A DNA stretch of 64,000 nucleotides from Verrucomicrobiota bacterium (lineage in GTDB: Bacteria > Chlamydiota > Chlamydiia > Chlamydiales > Rhabdochlamydiaceae), in assembly GCA_018240065.1 (NCBI GenBank), contig JAFEGH010000006.1, forward strand, positions 310,001-374,000. Direction: 5' to 3'. The notes beneath the pieces are model-generated. The model made no database searches, had not been told where the DNA came from, and worked only from the letters and a program-made list of their open reading frames with translations. Position numbers and translations under genes: made by a program. Position 1 is the first letter of the stretch. Every line of letters begins with the position of its first letter. This document shows positions 28,392 through 38,062 of the stretch, one piece after another.

Positions 28392-29483
28392 ATGACCAAT
28401 GAAGTAAAAAAGATATCCTTTTTGAAAGAAGAAGGCCGTGATTTTACTACTGTTTTAAGAGAAAGAGTTAATAATTTTTTTAAAGATGGTCAAATTTCAT
28501 CCCGCGCCAATGTCGCGATGGTCTCGAAATCAATTTTCTATTTAACACTCGTGGCACTGAACTACGCTTTGCTTTTATCCGGATTCGGCGGGCCTGTCGG
28601 TTTTTTCCTCTCCTTTGTCGCCTTCGGGTTTATGATCTCGATCGGCACCATGAACATCTCTCACGACGCCCAGCATGGCGCCTATGCAAAGACAAACCCC
28701 GGCAACCGGATCTTGAGCCTCCTGATGGACCTCTTTGGCGCGAGTTCCTTTTATTGGAAAAAAGAGCATACGATCGATCACCATACCTTCACCAATATCG
28801 ACCACCACGATGCCGATCTGGGCGTTCCTTATGTCTTAAGACTGTGCCCTAATGCTCCGCGCAAATGGTTCCACCGTTTCCAGCATATTTATGCACCCTT
28901 TCTCTATGCCATGAACCTGATCCGATGGGTCTATTACTCCGATACCAAACGGATCTGGAATATCATTAAATTAAGGAACAAAGCGCCGGGGAACCCTTCC
29001 GACATGGAAATCTTCCTCCTGATCGCTTTTAAGTTCATCCACATCTTCCTGTTCGTGGCTGTTCCGATCATGATCCTGCCTTTTGCCTGGTGGTTCATCG
29101 TTCTAGGTTATTTCACCTTCCTGGCCACGGCCGGCCTCGTGCTGACAGTGATCTTCCAATTGGCTCATATTGTCGAAAACGTCGCTTTTCCTCTGCCCAA
29201 CGAAGAAGGTAAGATCGATAACAGCTTCCTTAAGCATCAGCTCGCTACGACTGCCAACTTCGCGATGGACAGCCGTCTTGCCAATTTCCTCTTCGGCGGC
29301 CTGAATTTCCAGGTCGAGCACCATATTTTCCCCCATGTCTGCCATACGCACTTGCGCAAGATCGCCCCGATCGTCCGCTCGACAGCGCATGAATTTGGTC
29401 TTCCCTATAACGAAAACCCCACATTCATGGCGGCAATCGCCTCCCATTTCAAGACTCTCAAAAAGCTCGGCAGAAGTACCTAA
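28392..29483 (+). CDS. Fatty acid desaturase (membrane di-iron, acyl-lipid type)
   Basis: Inserts a double bond into acyl chains at the inner membrane, using oxygen and reduced carrier. The three histidine boxes are present: HDAQHGA, HTIDHHTFTN with HHDAD, and QVEHHIFPHVCHTHL. The QxxHH form of the third box is typical of front-end and linoleoyl-CoA-type desaturases. There are about four hydrophobic segments. 363 aa. Own promoter and terminator, so monocistronic. Chlamydiae need oxygen and an electron donor for this; no partner gene is nearby. Confidence 0.9.
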   Translation: MTNEVKKISFLKEEGRDFTTVLRERVNNFFKDGQISSRANVAMVSKSIFYLTLVALNYALLLSGFGGPVGFFLSFVAFGFMISIGTMNISHDAQHGAYAKTNPGNRILSLLMDLFGASSFYWKKEHTIDHHTFTNIDHHDADLGVPYVLRLCPNAPRKWFHRFQHIYAPFLYAMNLIRWVYYSDTKRIWNIIKLRNKAPGNPSDMEIFLLIAFKFIHIFLFVAVPIMILPFAWWFIVLGYFTFLATAGLVLTVIFQLAHIVENVAFPLPNEEGKIDNSFLKHQLATTANFAMDSRLANFLFGGLNFQVEHHIFPHVCHTHLRKIAPIVRSTAHEFGLPYNENPTFMAAIASHFKTLKKLGRST

Positions 29484-29506
29484 GGCTGCTTTTTGTGTTC
29501 TTTTCC

Positions 29507-29547
29507 AAGACCGTCCTTAAGCACTTTTTCCTTAAGGTCGGTCTTTT
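29507..29547 (+). terminator. Terminator of the desaturase gene
   Basis: AAGACCG-TCCTTAAG pairs with CTTAAGG-T-CGGTCTT around a CACTTTTTC loop, followed by TTTT, 24 nt after the stop codon. Confidence 0.8.
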
Positions 29548-29625
29548 AACTTATTTACAACCTCAATCTTTAATGCTAATGTGCCCTTAAATTTAAGGGA
29601 ATAACCGCATTTTTAAGAGATAGTT

Positions 29626-30030
29626 ATGATCAGCAAAGAAAAACATGACGAGCTTCAGGAGCGCATGGAGCGGCTGGGGATCAAAGACGCTGACCTGATT
29701 GAGAAGTTCATCCTCGGATCAGGAAAAGGGGGCCAAAAGATCAATAAGACCTCTTCCTGCGTCTATCTCAAGCACATCCCCTCAGGGATAGAGATCAAGT
29801 GCCAGCGCGACCGCTCACGCGAAATGAACCGCTTTTACGCACGCAGAGACCTCTGTGAGCGCCTGGAAGAGAAACTCGAGAATAAGAAATCGGAGCGGCA
29901 GCAAGCGATCGAGAAGATTCGCCGCCAAAAGCGCAGACGCTCCCGCAAAGCTAAGGAAAAGATGCTGGCTAACAAAAAGCAGGTATCGGAAAAAAAGTCC
30001 TTGCGCAGATCGCCCAAGGACTTCGATTGA
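29626..30030 (+). CDS. Release factor-like GGQ protein (RF-1 domain only)
   Basis: A 134-residue protein with the GGQ catalytic loop (GSGKGGQKINKTSSCVYL, Gln near residue 37) and a long, highly basic C-terminal helix rich in Arg and Lys. It lacks the codon-recognition domains of RF1/RF2. This layout is that of ArfB/YaeJ and mitochondrial MTRFR, which free peptides from stalled ribosomes, using the basic tail in the mRNA channel. That role is inferred. Its end is 2 nt from the end of convergent rhlE. Confidence 0.85.
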   Translation: MISKEKHDELQERMERLGIKDADLIEKFILGSGKGGQKINKTSSCVYLKHIPSGIEIKCQRDRSREMNRFYARRDLCERLEEKLENKKSERQQAIEKIRRQKRRRSRKAKEKMLANKKQVSEKKSLRRSPKDFD

Positions 30031-30032
30031 AA

Positions 30033-31283
30033 TTAAGGATACCAGCGGCGAGGTTTCGCTTTATACTGGTTGGGTTTACCCTTGTTGTTGAACTTTTTCT
30101 TTCCAAATCCAGACTTTGGTTTGTCCGATGAAGGAGCGTGATCGAATTTGGGCTCCATGCCTGGAATCTGATGGGTGTTCAATCTTTGTCCTGTAAACTT
30201 CTCGATCTGTCTGACGATCGACATGTCTTTGGAAGAGGCGAATGAGAGAGCAATCCCGCTCGCCCCCGCTCTGCCTGTTCTGCCAATGCGGTGGACGTAG
30301 TCTTCTGTGCTACGCGGCAGGTCAAAGTTGATCACGTGGGTGATCGTCTGAATATCGATTCCGCGCGCAGCCACATCTGTCGCAACGAGGATATCGAACT
30401 CTTCCGATCGCATTTCTTTAATCGTACGAGTTCTTTGACGCTGGTTCATCCCGCCGTGGAGAGCTCTTGCGCTGCGTCCGAGTCTGGCCAGCTTTTCGAC
30501 CAGATGGTCAGCCTGGCGCTTGGTGGCGGTAAAGATGATCGTCTGGGTCATGTCAGGATCGCTGAGCAGATGGTCCAGCAAACGGTATTTATGTTCCAGG
30601 TTGTCGACGCGGTGCAAGCGCTGCTCGATATTCTCGTGGTTAGTCTTTTCAGGGGTGATGCAGATCTCGACAGGGCTGGTCAAAAGGCGGTTGGACAGTT
30701 TCATGACGCTTCCTGCCAGCGTGGCAGAGAACATCAGAGTCTGACGCGATTTAGGCAGCTTTCCTGCGATTTGTTCGACGGGATGGATAAAGCCCATATC
30801 GAGCATTCTGTCCGCTTCGTCGAGGATGAACATTTCGACTCTGGAGAAATCAATTCTTCCCTGTTCCATATGGTCGATCAGTCGGCCTGGGGTGGCGACT
30901 AATATCTCATAAGGACGGGCGAGGTCTCTGTTTTGAGGAGGGTAAGGAGCGCCGCCGTAGATGCACACCGTTTTGCAACGGGAGAGGTGCTTGCTGTATT
31001 TGGTCGCTTCGACAGCCACTTGCATAGCCAGTTCGCGAGTCGGAACCAGAATGAGGATGCGCGGTCCCTTCCCAGGAAGAGTGGAAGGCGTCGCCAATCG
31101 ATTAAGAGAGGGGAGAATAAAGGCTGCCGTCTTGCCTGTTCCCGTTTGGGCGGAGGCGCGCAGATCGGAACCTTTCATAATTTCGGGGATAGCCTGCTCT
31201 TGGATCGGGGTCGGGGACGTAAAGCCGGCTTCTTCGATAGCTTTGAGGATACTTGGGTGCAAATTTAGTTCTTTGAAATCCAT
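30033..31283 (-). CDS. rhlE: DEAD-box RNA helicase, RhlE-like
   Basis: ATP-dependent RNA unwinding, likely in ribosome assembly or RNA decay. All motifs appear: Q motif TPIQEQAIP, SAQTGTGKTAAF, PTRELAMQ, LDEADRMLD, FSATLAG, and HRIGRTGRAG. A short basic tail (GFGKKKFNNKGK) follows. 416 aa, the size of RhlE rather than larger CsdA proteins. ATG start at 31283. Confidence 0.9.
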   Translation of the reverse strand: MDFKELNLHPSILKAIEEAGFTSPTPIQEQAIPEIMKGSDLRASAQTGTGKTAAFILPSLNRLATPSTLPGKGPRILILVPTRELAMQVAVEATKYSKHLSRCKTVCIYGGAPYPPQNRDLARPYEILVATPGRLIDHMEQGRIDFSRVEMFILDEADRMLDMGFIHPVEQIAGKLPKSRQTLMFSATLAGSVMKLSNRLLTSPVEICITPEKTNHENIEQRLHRVDNLEHKYRLLDHLLSDPDMTQTIIFTATKRQADHLVEKLARLGRSARALHGGMNQRQRTRTIKEMRSEEFDILVATDVAARGIDIQTITHVINFDLPRSTEDYVHRIGRTGRAGASGIALSFASSKDMSIVRQIEKFTGQRLNTHQIPGMEPKFDHAPSSDKPKSGFGKKKFNNKGKPNQYKAKPRRWYP

Positions 31284-31938
31284 GGATATTTAATGCTCAC
31301 TTTAATGCAGTTGGACAACGATAACAGGCCAGAACTATTAAATATAGCTTATTTAATCTCGGGGGCAGTTGTTTCGGGGGCGAGTAAATGTATTTTTTTA
31401 GCTTCTGCAGATCTTTATCGGACGTTCGATATTCAAAAGCTTCCTTGCTGTTAAATAGTTGCTAACAAATTGAGAAATCAGTTCTAGACGGGGCGGCTTC
31501 TCCCGGAATTTTTCACCCCGTTTACGCCTTGCCTTTTGTCTATAATCGCACGCTCCAGTAGTGAATCAGTCGGGACTTCATGTCAAAAACCCCGATTCTT
31601 CAAGTTGTTTGTGTATAAGAGCGCGCAAAGTAAAAAAAGGAATTGCTGGAATTGACTGAACAATGCCGATATTAAAATTGGAATTCGCTTGTCGTGCAAA
31701 AATTGAGATCCTTATTAACTACCATCTATTAACCTAAATATTTACATCGAAAATCAGTATTAAATTTTAGTAAGAATAGTTCTTCTCAAATGAGTTTTCA
31801 CTGGTTATGCGTTAATTTGAAAATAGAATTAGATTGAGATGTTTTGTTTAGTTTCAGTGATTTCTTTGGTTTGTTATAATTAGTTAGGCGCTCATGCGTC
31901 CTTGTAAACATAATAAGAATAATAAATTAGGATTTTAT
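31284..31938. other. Long intergenic region between rhlE and the next plus-strand gene
   Basis: 655 nt with no convincing gene. It includes an isolated plus-strand TATAAT at 31541-31546, then a hairpin (GAATCAGTCGGG with CCCCGATTC, about 31564-31604) spanning a 12-codon ORF at 31579 that I do not trust. A second TATAAT at 31875-31880 probably serves the gene starting at 31939, with a weak -35 (TTTCAG) 17 nt upstream. GC content changes sharply inside the gap (GC-rich near 31490-31560, AT-rich after). Confidence 0.4.
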
Positions 31939-32472
31939 ATGGCCACACAATTTAATCCAGTGGGAAAGCCGCTGGCTTCATACGTTGACTCATTACAGAC
32001 TCTTTCAAAGACTCTCTCAAGAGTAGATCAGTTCGAAGAGGCTGTCAAAACAATCACAAGCCGCCCAACTCCGATCAGCAACCCGGAGCGCGAAGAGCTG
32101 TACGCCTTTGCCAAAGATCTTTTGGGTGAAATCAATGCCCTTGATGAGACTCCTAACTTCAAACGAGATGCCAATTTGGCGCGGAGCCAAATGGGGCAGA
32201 TTTTGATTGCCATCGACACGAAATGTGCTGAAGGCAATGGACAAAGCGAAATGGAGCAAAATGCCAGAAAAGCTACAGCCTTGCTGATTGCTAAAATCGA
32301 ACCTTTGCCTAAACCTGCCCCTGCCCTTCAAAATAAGCAGATCGCGGCTATGGCAGTAAGATCTTCGGTAGAACCGGAAGGTTCAGGCCTTGCGGAAGGC
32401 TTTCTTTCATTCGTCAGCCAGCTGGCTGATCAGGTTTTGGGACGGAAGATTCCCACGAACCTTCCTGTGTAA
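31939..32472 (+). CDS. Uncharacterised 177-residue protein
   Basis: No family recognised. Helical, neutral, soluble, with no signal peptide. Starts MATQFNPVGKPL, similar in style to other candidate effector N-termini in this window (small, Ser/Thr/Pro-rich). The ATG at 31939 has TAGGA 7 nt upstream; an ATG 45 nt earlier is less likely. It has its own -10 box and a terminator, so it is a single-gene unit. Confidence 0.65.
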   Translation: MATQFNPVGKPLASYVDSLQTLSKTLSRVDQFEEAVKTITSRPTPISNPEREELYAFAKDLLGEINALDETPNFKRDANLARSQMGQILIAIDTKCAEGNGQSEMEQNARKATALLIAKIEPLPKPAPALQNKQIAAMAVRSSVEPEGSGLAEGFLSFVSQLADQVLGRKIPTNLPV

Positions 32473-32504
32473 CCGGATAGTTCTGCGCTAAATCCTCCTT
32501 AACG

Positions 32505-32536
32505 GCCACCCCTGGGCATTTCCTTGGGTGGCTTTT
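32505..32536 (+). terminator. Intrinsic terminator
   Basis: GCCACCC pairs with GGGTGGC across a 14-nt loop and is followed by TTTTAT. It ends the transcript of the gene at 31939-32472. Confidence 0.8.
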
Positions 32537-32594
32537 ATGCATTTCTCTAAAATTCCTCTCGGAAATAAAGGTTCTTTTGCTAGAATCTTTACTC

Positions 32595-33869
32595 ATGAAA
32601 CATCTTCTTTCATTCCTCTTAGTTCCGGTGTTATCCTGCGGCCTTCTCAATAGCGAAGAGCTCAGCCTTGCTGAATTGATCGATATCGGTCTGAAAAACA
32701 ACCCGGAGACGGAAAAAGTCTGGTCCAATGTCAAGCGGGCCCAGGCCGTCGTTGGAATGGCGAAGAGCAAGGAATACCCCCATCTCGACGCCCAAGGCTC
32801 TGTCACTCATGCGCGGGAAGTCAAATTTCCCAATGGGCCGGATACGACCTTCACAAGTTACGGCGGCGAGCTCAATTTAAACTATCTTTTGTGTGATTTC
32901 GGAGAGAATAGGGCTGCTGTCAGGGCCGCAAAAGAGAATTTGAAGGCTGCCAGATGGGGGGCCGATTTTACTCTCCAGAAAGTCATCTCCGAGGTCGCTT
33001 CAAGCTACTATGAACTGCTGAACGCACGCGAGTTGCTCGATACGAGGGAGTCCTCTCTTGAGGACGCCAAAATGATCCTTGCGTCCGCGCAGGAGCTGCG
33101 CGACGCCGGGTTGCGTTCTGAGAACGATTTCATTACAGCAAAGGCCGCCGTCTCGGAAATCATGATGAACCTCGCCCAGCAAAAAGCAGCCGCTGCGATC
33201 GCATACGGTAAACTGCTTGCGACGCTAGGCTTGCCTGTCGATTCGGATCTGGACGTGCTGACAAAACCTGAAGGGATCCAGAATCCCCTTTTTGAAGAAG
33301 GGATTGAGGCGTTGCTTGCTGCAGCGCAAGCCCAGCGCGCCGACCTCATGGCCAAACAGGCAGAGCTTGCCAGCATGAACGCCAGAGTCGATCGCGCAAG
33401 GCGCGCTCCTCTTCCAAAATTGAGAGGGATCGGACAGGGTGGATGGCTGGAGTACGGCAAGCATCAAGGAAATGGCTATAACTATAGCGCTGGACTTGCC
33501 CTCGATGTTCCACTCTTCAAGGGCTTTGAGTATACTTACCAAAAAAGGCATGCGCTCGCGGATGCGGAAATTTCCGCGGCCGAACTTAAAGAACTCCAGA
33601 ATGCGATTTCTCTCGAAGTACTTAGCTTTAGTGAGAGGGTTAAGGCAGCCTCGGAAGCCATGCACTATAGCGAAGAGTTCTTCGCGGACTCATTTAAATC
33701 TTATGAGTCTTCATTGGAGAGTTACAAAGCTGGACTGATCAACATTTTCGACTTGCTGCTCACGCAGCGACATCTTGCAGACGCGCGCAACAGAAGAGCG
33801 ATGGCGAGGACAGAGTGGCTCGTCTCCTTATCACAGCTCGCTTTTGCGACAGGGAGTACATATCAATGA
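32595..33869 (+). CDS. TolC/OprM-type outer membrane efflux protein
   Basis: Outer-membrane channel of the tripartite pump encoded with the next two genes. 424 aa from the ATG at 32595. A signal sequence (MKHLLSFLLVPVLSCGL) ends in VLSC, a possible lipobox as in OprM-type lipoproteins. The OEP repeats are visible: LIDIGLKNNPETEKVWSNVK near the start and a second copy with ASYYELLNARELLDTRESSL and long Ala/Glu-rich coiled coils. Overlaps the adaptor gene by ATGA. Confidence 0.88.
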   Translation: MKHLLSFLLVPVLSCGLLNSEELSLAELIDIGLKNNPETEKVWSNVKRAQAVVGMAKSKEYPHLDAQGSVTHAREVKFPNGPDTTFTSYGGELNLNYLLCDFGENRAAVRAAKENLKAARWGADFTLQKVISEVASSYYELLNARELLDTRESSLEDAKMILASAQELRDAGLRSENDFITAKAAVSEIMMNLAQQKAAAAIAYGKLLATLGLPVDSDLDVLTKPEGIQNPLFEEGIEALLAAAQAQRADLMAKQAELASMNARVDRARRAPLPKLRGIGQGGWLEYGKHQGNGYNYSAGLALDVPLFKGFEYTYQKRHALADAEISAAELKELQNAISLEVLSFSERVKAASEAMHYSEEFFADSFKSYESSLESYKAGLINIFDLLLTQRHLADARNRRAMARTEWLVSLSQLAFATGSTYQ

Positions 33870-34930
33870 AACGAAGTTTGATTTTAGGGATCGCAGTCAC
33901 GCTCGCGGGCTGTTCCGACAAAACATTGCAGCAGGAGTTTGTTCCACCGCCGGTTCCGGTGCAGACAGCAGATGTCGAAGTCCGCGACGTTCCTCTATTT
34001 ATTGAAGCGATGGGAGTCATTAAGCCATCGACGACTGCAGTAGTTATGCCCCAAGTCTTTGGCATGATCAAGGAAGTGCATTTCAGCGAAGGGCAGTGGG
34101 TTGAAGAAGGGGATCTCCTCTATACTCTCGACGACGCTCCGTACGCTATCCGCGTCCTTGAACTTGAAGCGCAGCGCGATCAGGATCTGGCCCATCTGAA
34201 CAACGCCAGAAAAAAACTCGAGCGCTACAAGAGTCTGACCAAGCAGGACCTGATCGCTAAAGTCGAATGGGATGAGCTGGAAACAAAAGTCGCCCTGCAT
34301 GAAGCGATGGTCAAGGCCGATGAAGCGCGCTTGCTTAATGCCAAACTCGATCTACAGCATTGCAAGATTAAAGCGCCGATCGCAGGCCTTGCAGGAAAGA
34401 GCGCTCTGGATACCGGCAATATGGCGTCAGGGACCCCGCTTGTGTCCCTGACCCAGACAGACCCGCTTTTCGTCGATTTTTCCATCACGGAAAAAGAGCT
34501 GCTGCAAATTGCCTCTCCCTCCGCTGTGATTAAAGTCTACGCCGCTGGAAATGAAGAATGCCTGGGACTGGGCAAGGTCACATTCATGGACCACTCCATT
34601 GATCCTCAATCGGGAATGCTTGCCGCTACCGGAAGACTTGCTAAAGAGCACAAGCCGCTTTGGCCGGGACAATCAGTGCGCGTCCATCTGTACTTCGGTA
34701 AAAAAGAAAATGCCATGCTGATCCCGATGCGCGCGATCCGGACCAACCAGGAGGGACCTTACATCTTCGCCGTCAAAGAAGACAATACCGTCGAAGTCCG
34801 TTCCGTCAAGCTGGGACCTGAAGAAAAAGGGCAGATCGTCGTCGAATCGGGATTGGAAGGCGCAAGCAAAGTCGTCACGGAAGGGCAACTGCGCCTATTC
34901 CCCGGATCCAAAATTGAGGAAATTCGTTAA
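33866..34930 (+). CDS. RND efflux periplasmic adaptor (membrane fusion lipoprotein)
   Basis: Bridges the inner-membrane pump and the outer-membrane channel. 354 aa from the ATG at 33866 (AGGGAG upstream). MKRSLILGIAVTLAGCSDK is a lipoprotein signal with LAGC lipobox. Lipoyl halves (GMIKEVHFSEGQWVEEGDLLYTLD and DLQHCKIKAPIAGLAGK) flank a helical hairpin, then a beta-barrel (ITEKELLQIA). AcrA/MexE-like in order and length. Confidence 0.92.
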   Translation: MKRSLILGIAVTLAGCSDKTLQQEFVPPPVPVQTADVEVRDVPLFIEAMGVIKPSTTAVVMPQVFGMIKEVHFSEGQWVEEGDLLYTLDDAPYAIRVLELEAQRDQDLAHLNNARKKLERYKSLTKQDLIAKVEWDELETKVALHEAMVKADEARLLNAKLDLQHCKIKAPIAGLAGKSALDTGNMASGTPLVSLTQTDPLFVDFSITEKELLQIASPSAVIKVYAAGNEECLGLGKVTFMDHSIDPQSGMLAATGRLAKEHKPLWPGQSVRVHLYFGKKENAMLIPMRAIRTNQEGPYIFAVKEDNTVEVRSVKLGPEEKGQIVVESGLEGASKVVTEGQLRLFPGSKIEEIR

Positions 34931-37900
34931 TGAACGTCTCGCAGCCCTTTATCAAAAGACCTGTAATGACCTACATCATCATGGCAGTGATCCTGCTGAT
35001 GGGACTGATTGCGTTCAAAAAACTTCCTGTTACCGATCTTCCAAACGTCGACTACCCTGTTATCATGGTGCAGACTTCCTATGCCGGCGCCAGCCCTGAA
35101 GTCATGGCCAGGACTGTCACGACCCCTTTGGAAAAAGAGCTGATCAACATCAACGGAGTCAAGCACGTCACGTCCCAGAGCAACCGTGGCTTTTCATGGA
35201 TTACGATCCTCTTCGAGCTGAATCGAAACCTCGATGAGGCCGCCCAGGATGTGCAAGCAGCCCTTAAAAGGGCCGAACACGCTCTTCCCCGCGATCTCGA
35301 TCAAAGTCCAACTTACAGCAAGGCCAATGCCCATCAGGAAAGCATTATCTATCTCGTCCTGACCTCCGGCTCATCAACCCTTTCCGATCTTTACGATTAC
35401 GCTCATACCCGCATCGAGCAGCGCGTTGCGCGGATAGAAGGGGTCGGCAAGGTCGAGGTCCACGGCTCTCCCTATGCTTTGCGCATTCAGGTCAACCCTG
35501 AGCTGATGGCAGCGCGCGGACTTACCTTCGACGAAGTGCGCAGCGCGGTTGCAGGCTCCACCGGGAACCTGCCGCTCGGCGTCCTGGAGACGGCAGGACG
35601 CAAATTCACCCTCGACGTTCCCGGCCAGCTCAAATCGGCCGCCGAATTCCGCAATCTGCTGCTCAAAGACAACGTTCGGCTGAAAGAGATCGCCGATGTG
35701 TTCGACGGCCTCGAGTCCGACGAGGTATTCCACCTGATCAATAAAGACGAGGACAAGCTCGCTGTCATCCTGGGCATCAAAAAACAAAGCGGCGCCAATG
35801 CCGTTAAAATTTCAGAAGAGCTCAAACGTGTCATTCCGGAAATTCAGGCAGAGCTCCCTCCCTCCATGCATATAGAGGTCTGGTTCGACAAGGCCAGCTG
35901 GATCAAAGAAGCGATCGAAGACGTCGAATGGTCCCTCATCATCTCTTTTGCTCTTGTCGTCGGGGTAATCTTCTTTTCCCTGCGCAGATTCCGCGAAACG
36001 ATGATCGCCGCTACTGCGCTGCCGCTTTCCGTCATCGGAACGTTCATTGTTATGTACTTCCTAGGATTCAACATCGATATCCTCTCCTTGCTTGCGCTGA
36101 CCCTTGCGATGGGATTTGTGATAGACGACGCGATCGTTGTACTGGAGAATATCGTCCGCCACCAGGAAAAAGGTCTCTCGCCCATGCAGGCCGCCCTGAC
36201 AGGTTCCAAAGAGATTGGCTTTACGATCCTCTCTATGACCCTCTCCCTTGTGGCTGTCTTTATCCCGCTTCTTTTCATGAAGGACGTCACCGGCATGTTA
36301 TTTCGCGAGTTCAGCGTGACCCTGGCCGTCTCGATCCTCGTCTCCGGTTTTGTGTCCCTTACGCTGACGCCGATGCTCTGCAGCAAGTTTGCCTCCGACC
36401 ACAAACAGACCAAGACTGTCCTCAACAGCTCAATGCTGGGTTTTTATCGTAGATCTTTAGACTGGTGCATGCGCCATCGCAAAACGACGCTGGGAGGAGC
36501 CTTCGCCTGTGCGACCCTCGCTGTCCTGCTGTTCCGCTTCCTTCCGATCAACCTCTTCCCGGAAGAGGACAGGGGATTCATCTGGAGCTTTGTCCAGATG
36601 CCCAGCGGAATGTCCAAAAAAGACTCTGAAGAATACCAGCGAAAACTCAACTCCATCGTCCAGACCAACCCGGCTGTCGAGACCTTTGTCACGCTCAACT
36701 TCAAAGACTACTTCATCTATCTGATCAGCCTGCATGAAGCCGATAAGCGCCCCGCCCAAAATCTGGTTGTTGGAGAGCTTCAAACTAAATTTAACGGCGT
36801 TCCTGGAACCCAGGCCTTTATGCGCGGCATGCAGCTCGTTTCCAATCAGGGAGGGGGCTTTTCCCGCAACAACTACCAGTTCGTCTTAAAAGGAACGGAT
36901 ATTGAGGAAGTGAAGACAGCTGCGACAGCTCTGAAGCACAAATTGCTTGCCAATCCCGCTTTCATCAACCCTGATATTAGCATCAAGGCTGACGACCCTA
37001 AACTCGAAGTCAACGTCTATGAAGAACAAATCGAAAAGCTCGGCGTGACTCGTCAGATGATCCAGACCCTTCTTCAGAACGCCTACTCGGGCGGACATAT
37101 CGGCAAGATCCAAAAAGGGGGAGAGGAGTATCATGTCTTCCTCGAGTTGGATCCTAGGTTCCAGAAGAGTACAGCGGCTCTTGCCAAACTCTACTTGAAA
37201 ACTCCGTCCGGCACCTCCGTCCCGCTTAAATCTGTAGCAGCCTGGAAAGAAGGGGTCGGACTGCAAAGCATCGAGCACCTCGATCTGCTCTCTTCGATCA
37301 CTCTTTCATTTGATATCGCCAAAGACGCGCCTCTCTCAGAGATGCTCGAGCTATTGAAAAAGACTTCTGCAGAAACGCTTCCTTCTTCCGTTTCAGGAAA
37401 ACTGGAAGGCGTCGCTGAAATGGTCGATAAGACGAGCAGCGATACCGTTCTTCTTCTGCTGCTGGCTGTCGTCGCGATGTATGCTGTCCTCGCCATCCTC
37501 TATGAAAGCTTCATTCATCCGGTGACGATCCTCTCTTCCATGCCCTTTGCATGCCTTGGCGGGATCCTGACGCTTCTTGTCTTCCGCGAGGCCCTCTCTC
37601 TCTATAGCATGGTCGGATTTCTGCTTCTGATCGGTATCGTTAAAAAGAACGGGATCATGATGATTGACTGCGCCCTCGACCTCCAGCGCAATCAGAATCT
37701 GCCGCCCTATGCGGCCATCCAGGAGGCTTGCATGATTAGATTCCGTCCAATCATGATGACAACAGTAGCTGCAGTCATGGGGGCGCTTCCGATTGCAATC
37801 GGCATCGGCGCCGGGTCGGAAACACGCAGGGGACTTGGCCTTGTCATCGCTGGCGGATTGATTTTTTCCCAGTTCCTGACGCTTTATATCACGCCTATCA

Positions 37901-37959
37901 TCTTTCTCTATCTTGAGAAATTGAGAAATAAACGTTCTAAAGCACAAATGACTTCCTGA
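34930..37959 (+). CDS. RND-family multidrug efflux pump (AcrB-like)
   Basis: Proton-driven inner-membrane exporter, 1009 aa with twelve membrane helices and two large periplasmic loops. MNVSQPFIKRPVMTYIIM is the typical opening. The proton relay is intact: MGFVIDDAIVVLENI carries the Asp-Asp pair in helix 4 and IVKKNGIMMID the Lys of helix 10. Slightly shorter than AcrB (1049), like MdtB/MdtC- and MexF-type members. It starts at the adaptor stop (TAATG). Substrate not predictable; drugs, lipids or host antimicrobial compounds are possible. Confidence 0.93.
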   Translation: MNVSQPFIKRPVMTYIIMAVILLMGLIAFKKLPVTDLPNVDYPVIMVQTSYAGASPEVMARTVTTPLEKELININGVKHVTSQSNRGFSWITILFELNRNLDEAAQDVQAALKRAEHALPRDLDQSPTYSKANAHQESIIYLVLTSGSSTLSDLYDYAHTRIEQRVARIEGVGKVEVHGSPYALRIQVNPELMAARGLTFDEVRSAVAGSTGNLPLGVLETAGRKFTLDVPGQLKSAAEFRNLLLKDNVRLKEIADVFDGLESDEVFHLINKDEDKLAVILGIKKQSGANAVKISEELKRVIPEIQAELPPSMHIEVWFDKASWIKEAIEDVEWSLIISFALVVGVIFFSLRRFRETMIAATALPLSVIGTFIVMYFLGFNIDILSLLALTLAMGFVIDDAIVVLENIVRHQEKGLSPMQAALTGSKEIGFTILSMTLSLVAVFIPLLFMKDVTGMLFREFSVTLAVSILVSGFVSLTLTPMLCSKFASDHKQTKTVLNSSMLGFYRRSLDWCMRHRKTTLGGAFACATLAVLLFRFLPINLFPEEDRGFIWSFVQMPSGMSKKDSEEYQRKLNSIVQTNPAVETFVTLNFKDYFIYLISLHEADKRPAQNLVVGELQTKFNGVPGTQAFMRGMQLVSNQGGGFSRNNYQFVLKGTDIEEVKTAATALKHKLLANPAFINPDISIKADDPKLEVNVYEEQIEKLGVTRQMIQTLLQNAYSGGHIGKIQKGGEEYHVFLELDPRFQKSTAALAKLYLKTPSGTSVPLKSVAAWKEGVGLQSIEHLDLLSSITLSFDIAKDAPLSEMLELLKKTSAETLPSSVSGKLEGVAEMVDKTSSDTVLLLLLAVVAMYAVLAILYESFIHPVTILSSMPFACLGGILTLLVFREALSLYSMVGFLLLIGIVKKNGIMMIDCALDLQRNQNLPPYAAIQEACMIRFRPIMMTTVAAVMGALPIAIGIGAGSETRRGLGLVIAGGLIFSQFLTLYITPIIFLYLEKLRNKRSKAQMTS

Positions 37960-38020
37960 ATTTCCTTGCAAAATTTCTACGAAAGGCAAAAGAATATCCT
38001 CTATTTAGAGATCTTGAATC

Positions 38021-38045
38021 AGCGGATTTAATATATCCGCTCTTA
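38021..38045 (+). terminator. Possible terminator of the efflux operon
   Basis: AGCGGAT pairs with ATCCGCT across a 7-nt TTAATAT loop, followed by CTTATAA. The T-run is weak. It lies 62 nt after the RND gene stop and just before the ribosome site of the next gene. Confidence 0.4.
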
Positions 38046-38062
38046 TAAGGGAGGAAAAACAG

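Noticed and set aside
31579..31617. 12-codon ORF in the rhlE upstream gap
   Set aside because: No ribosome site and no composition bias; likely chance.
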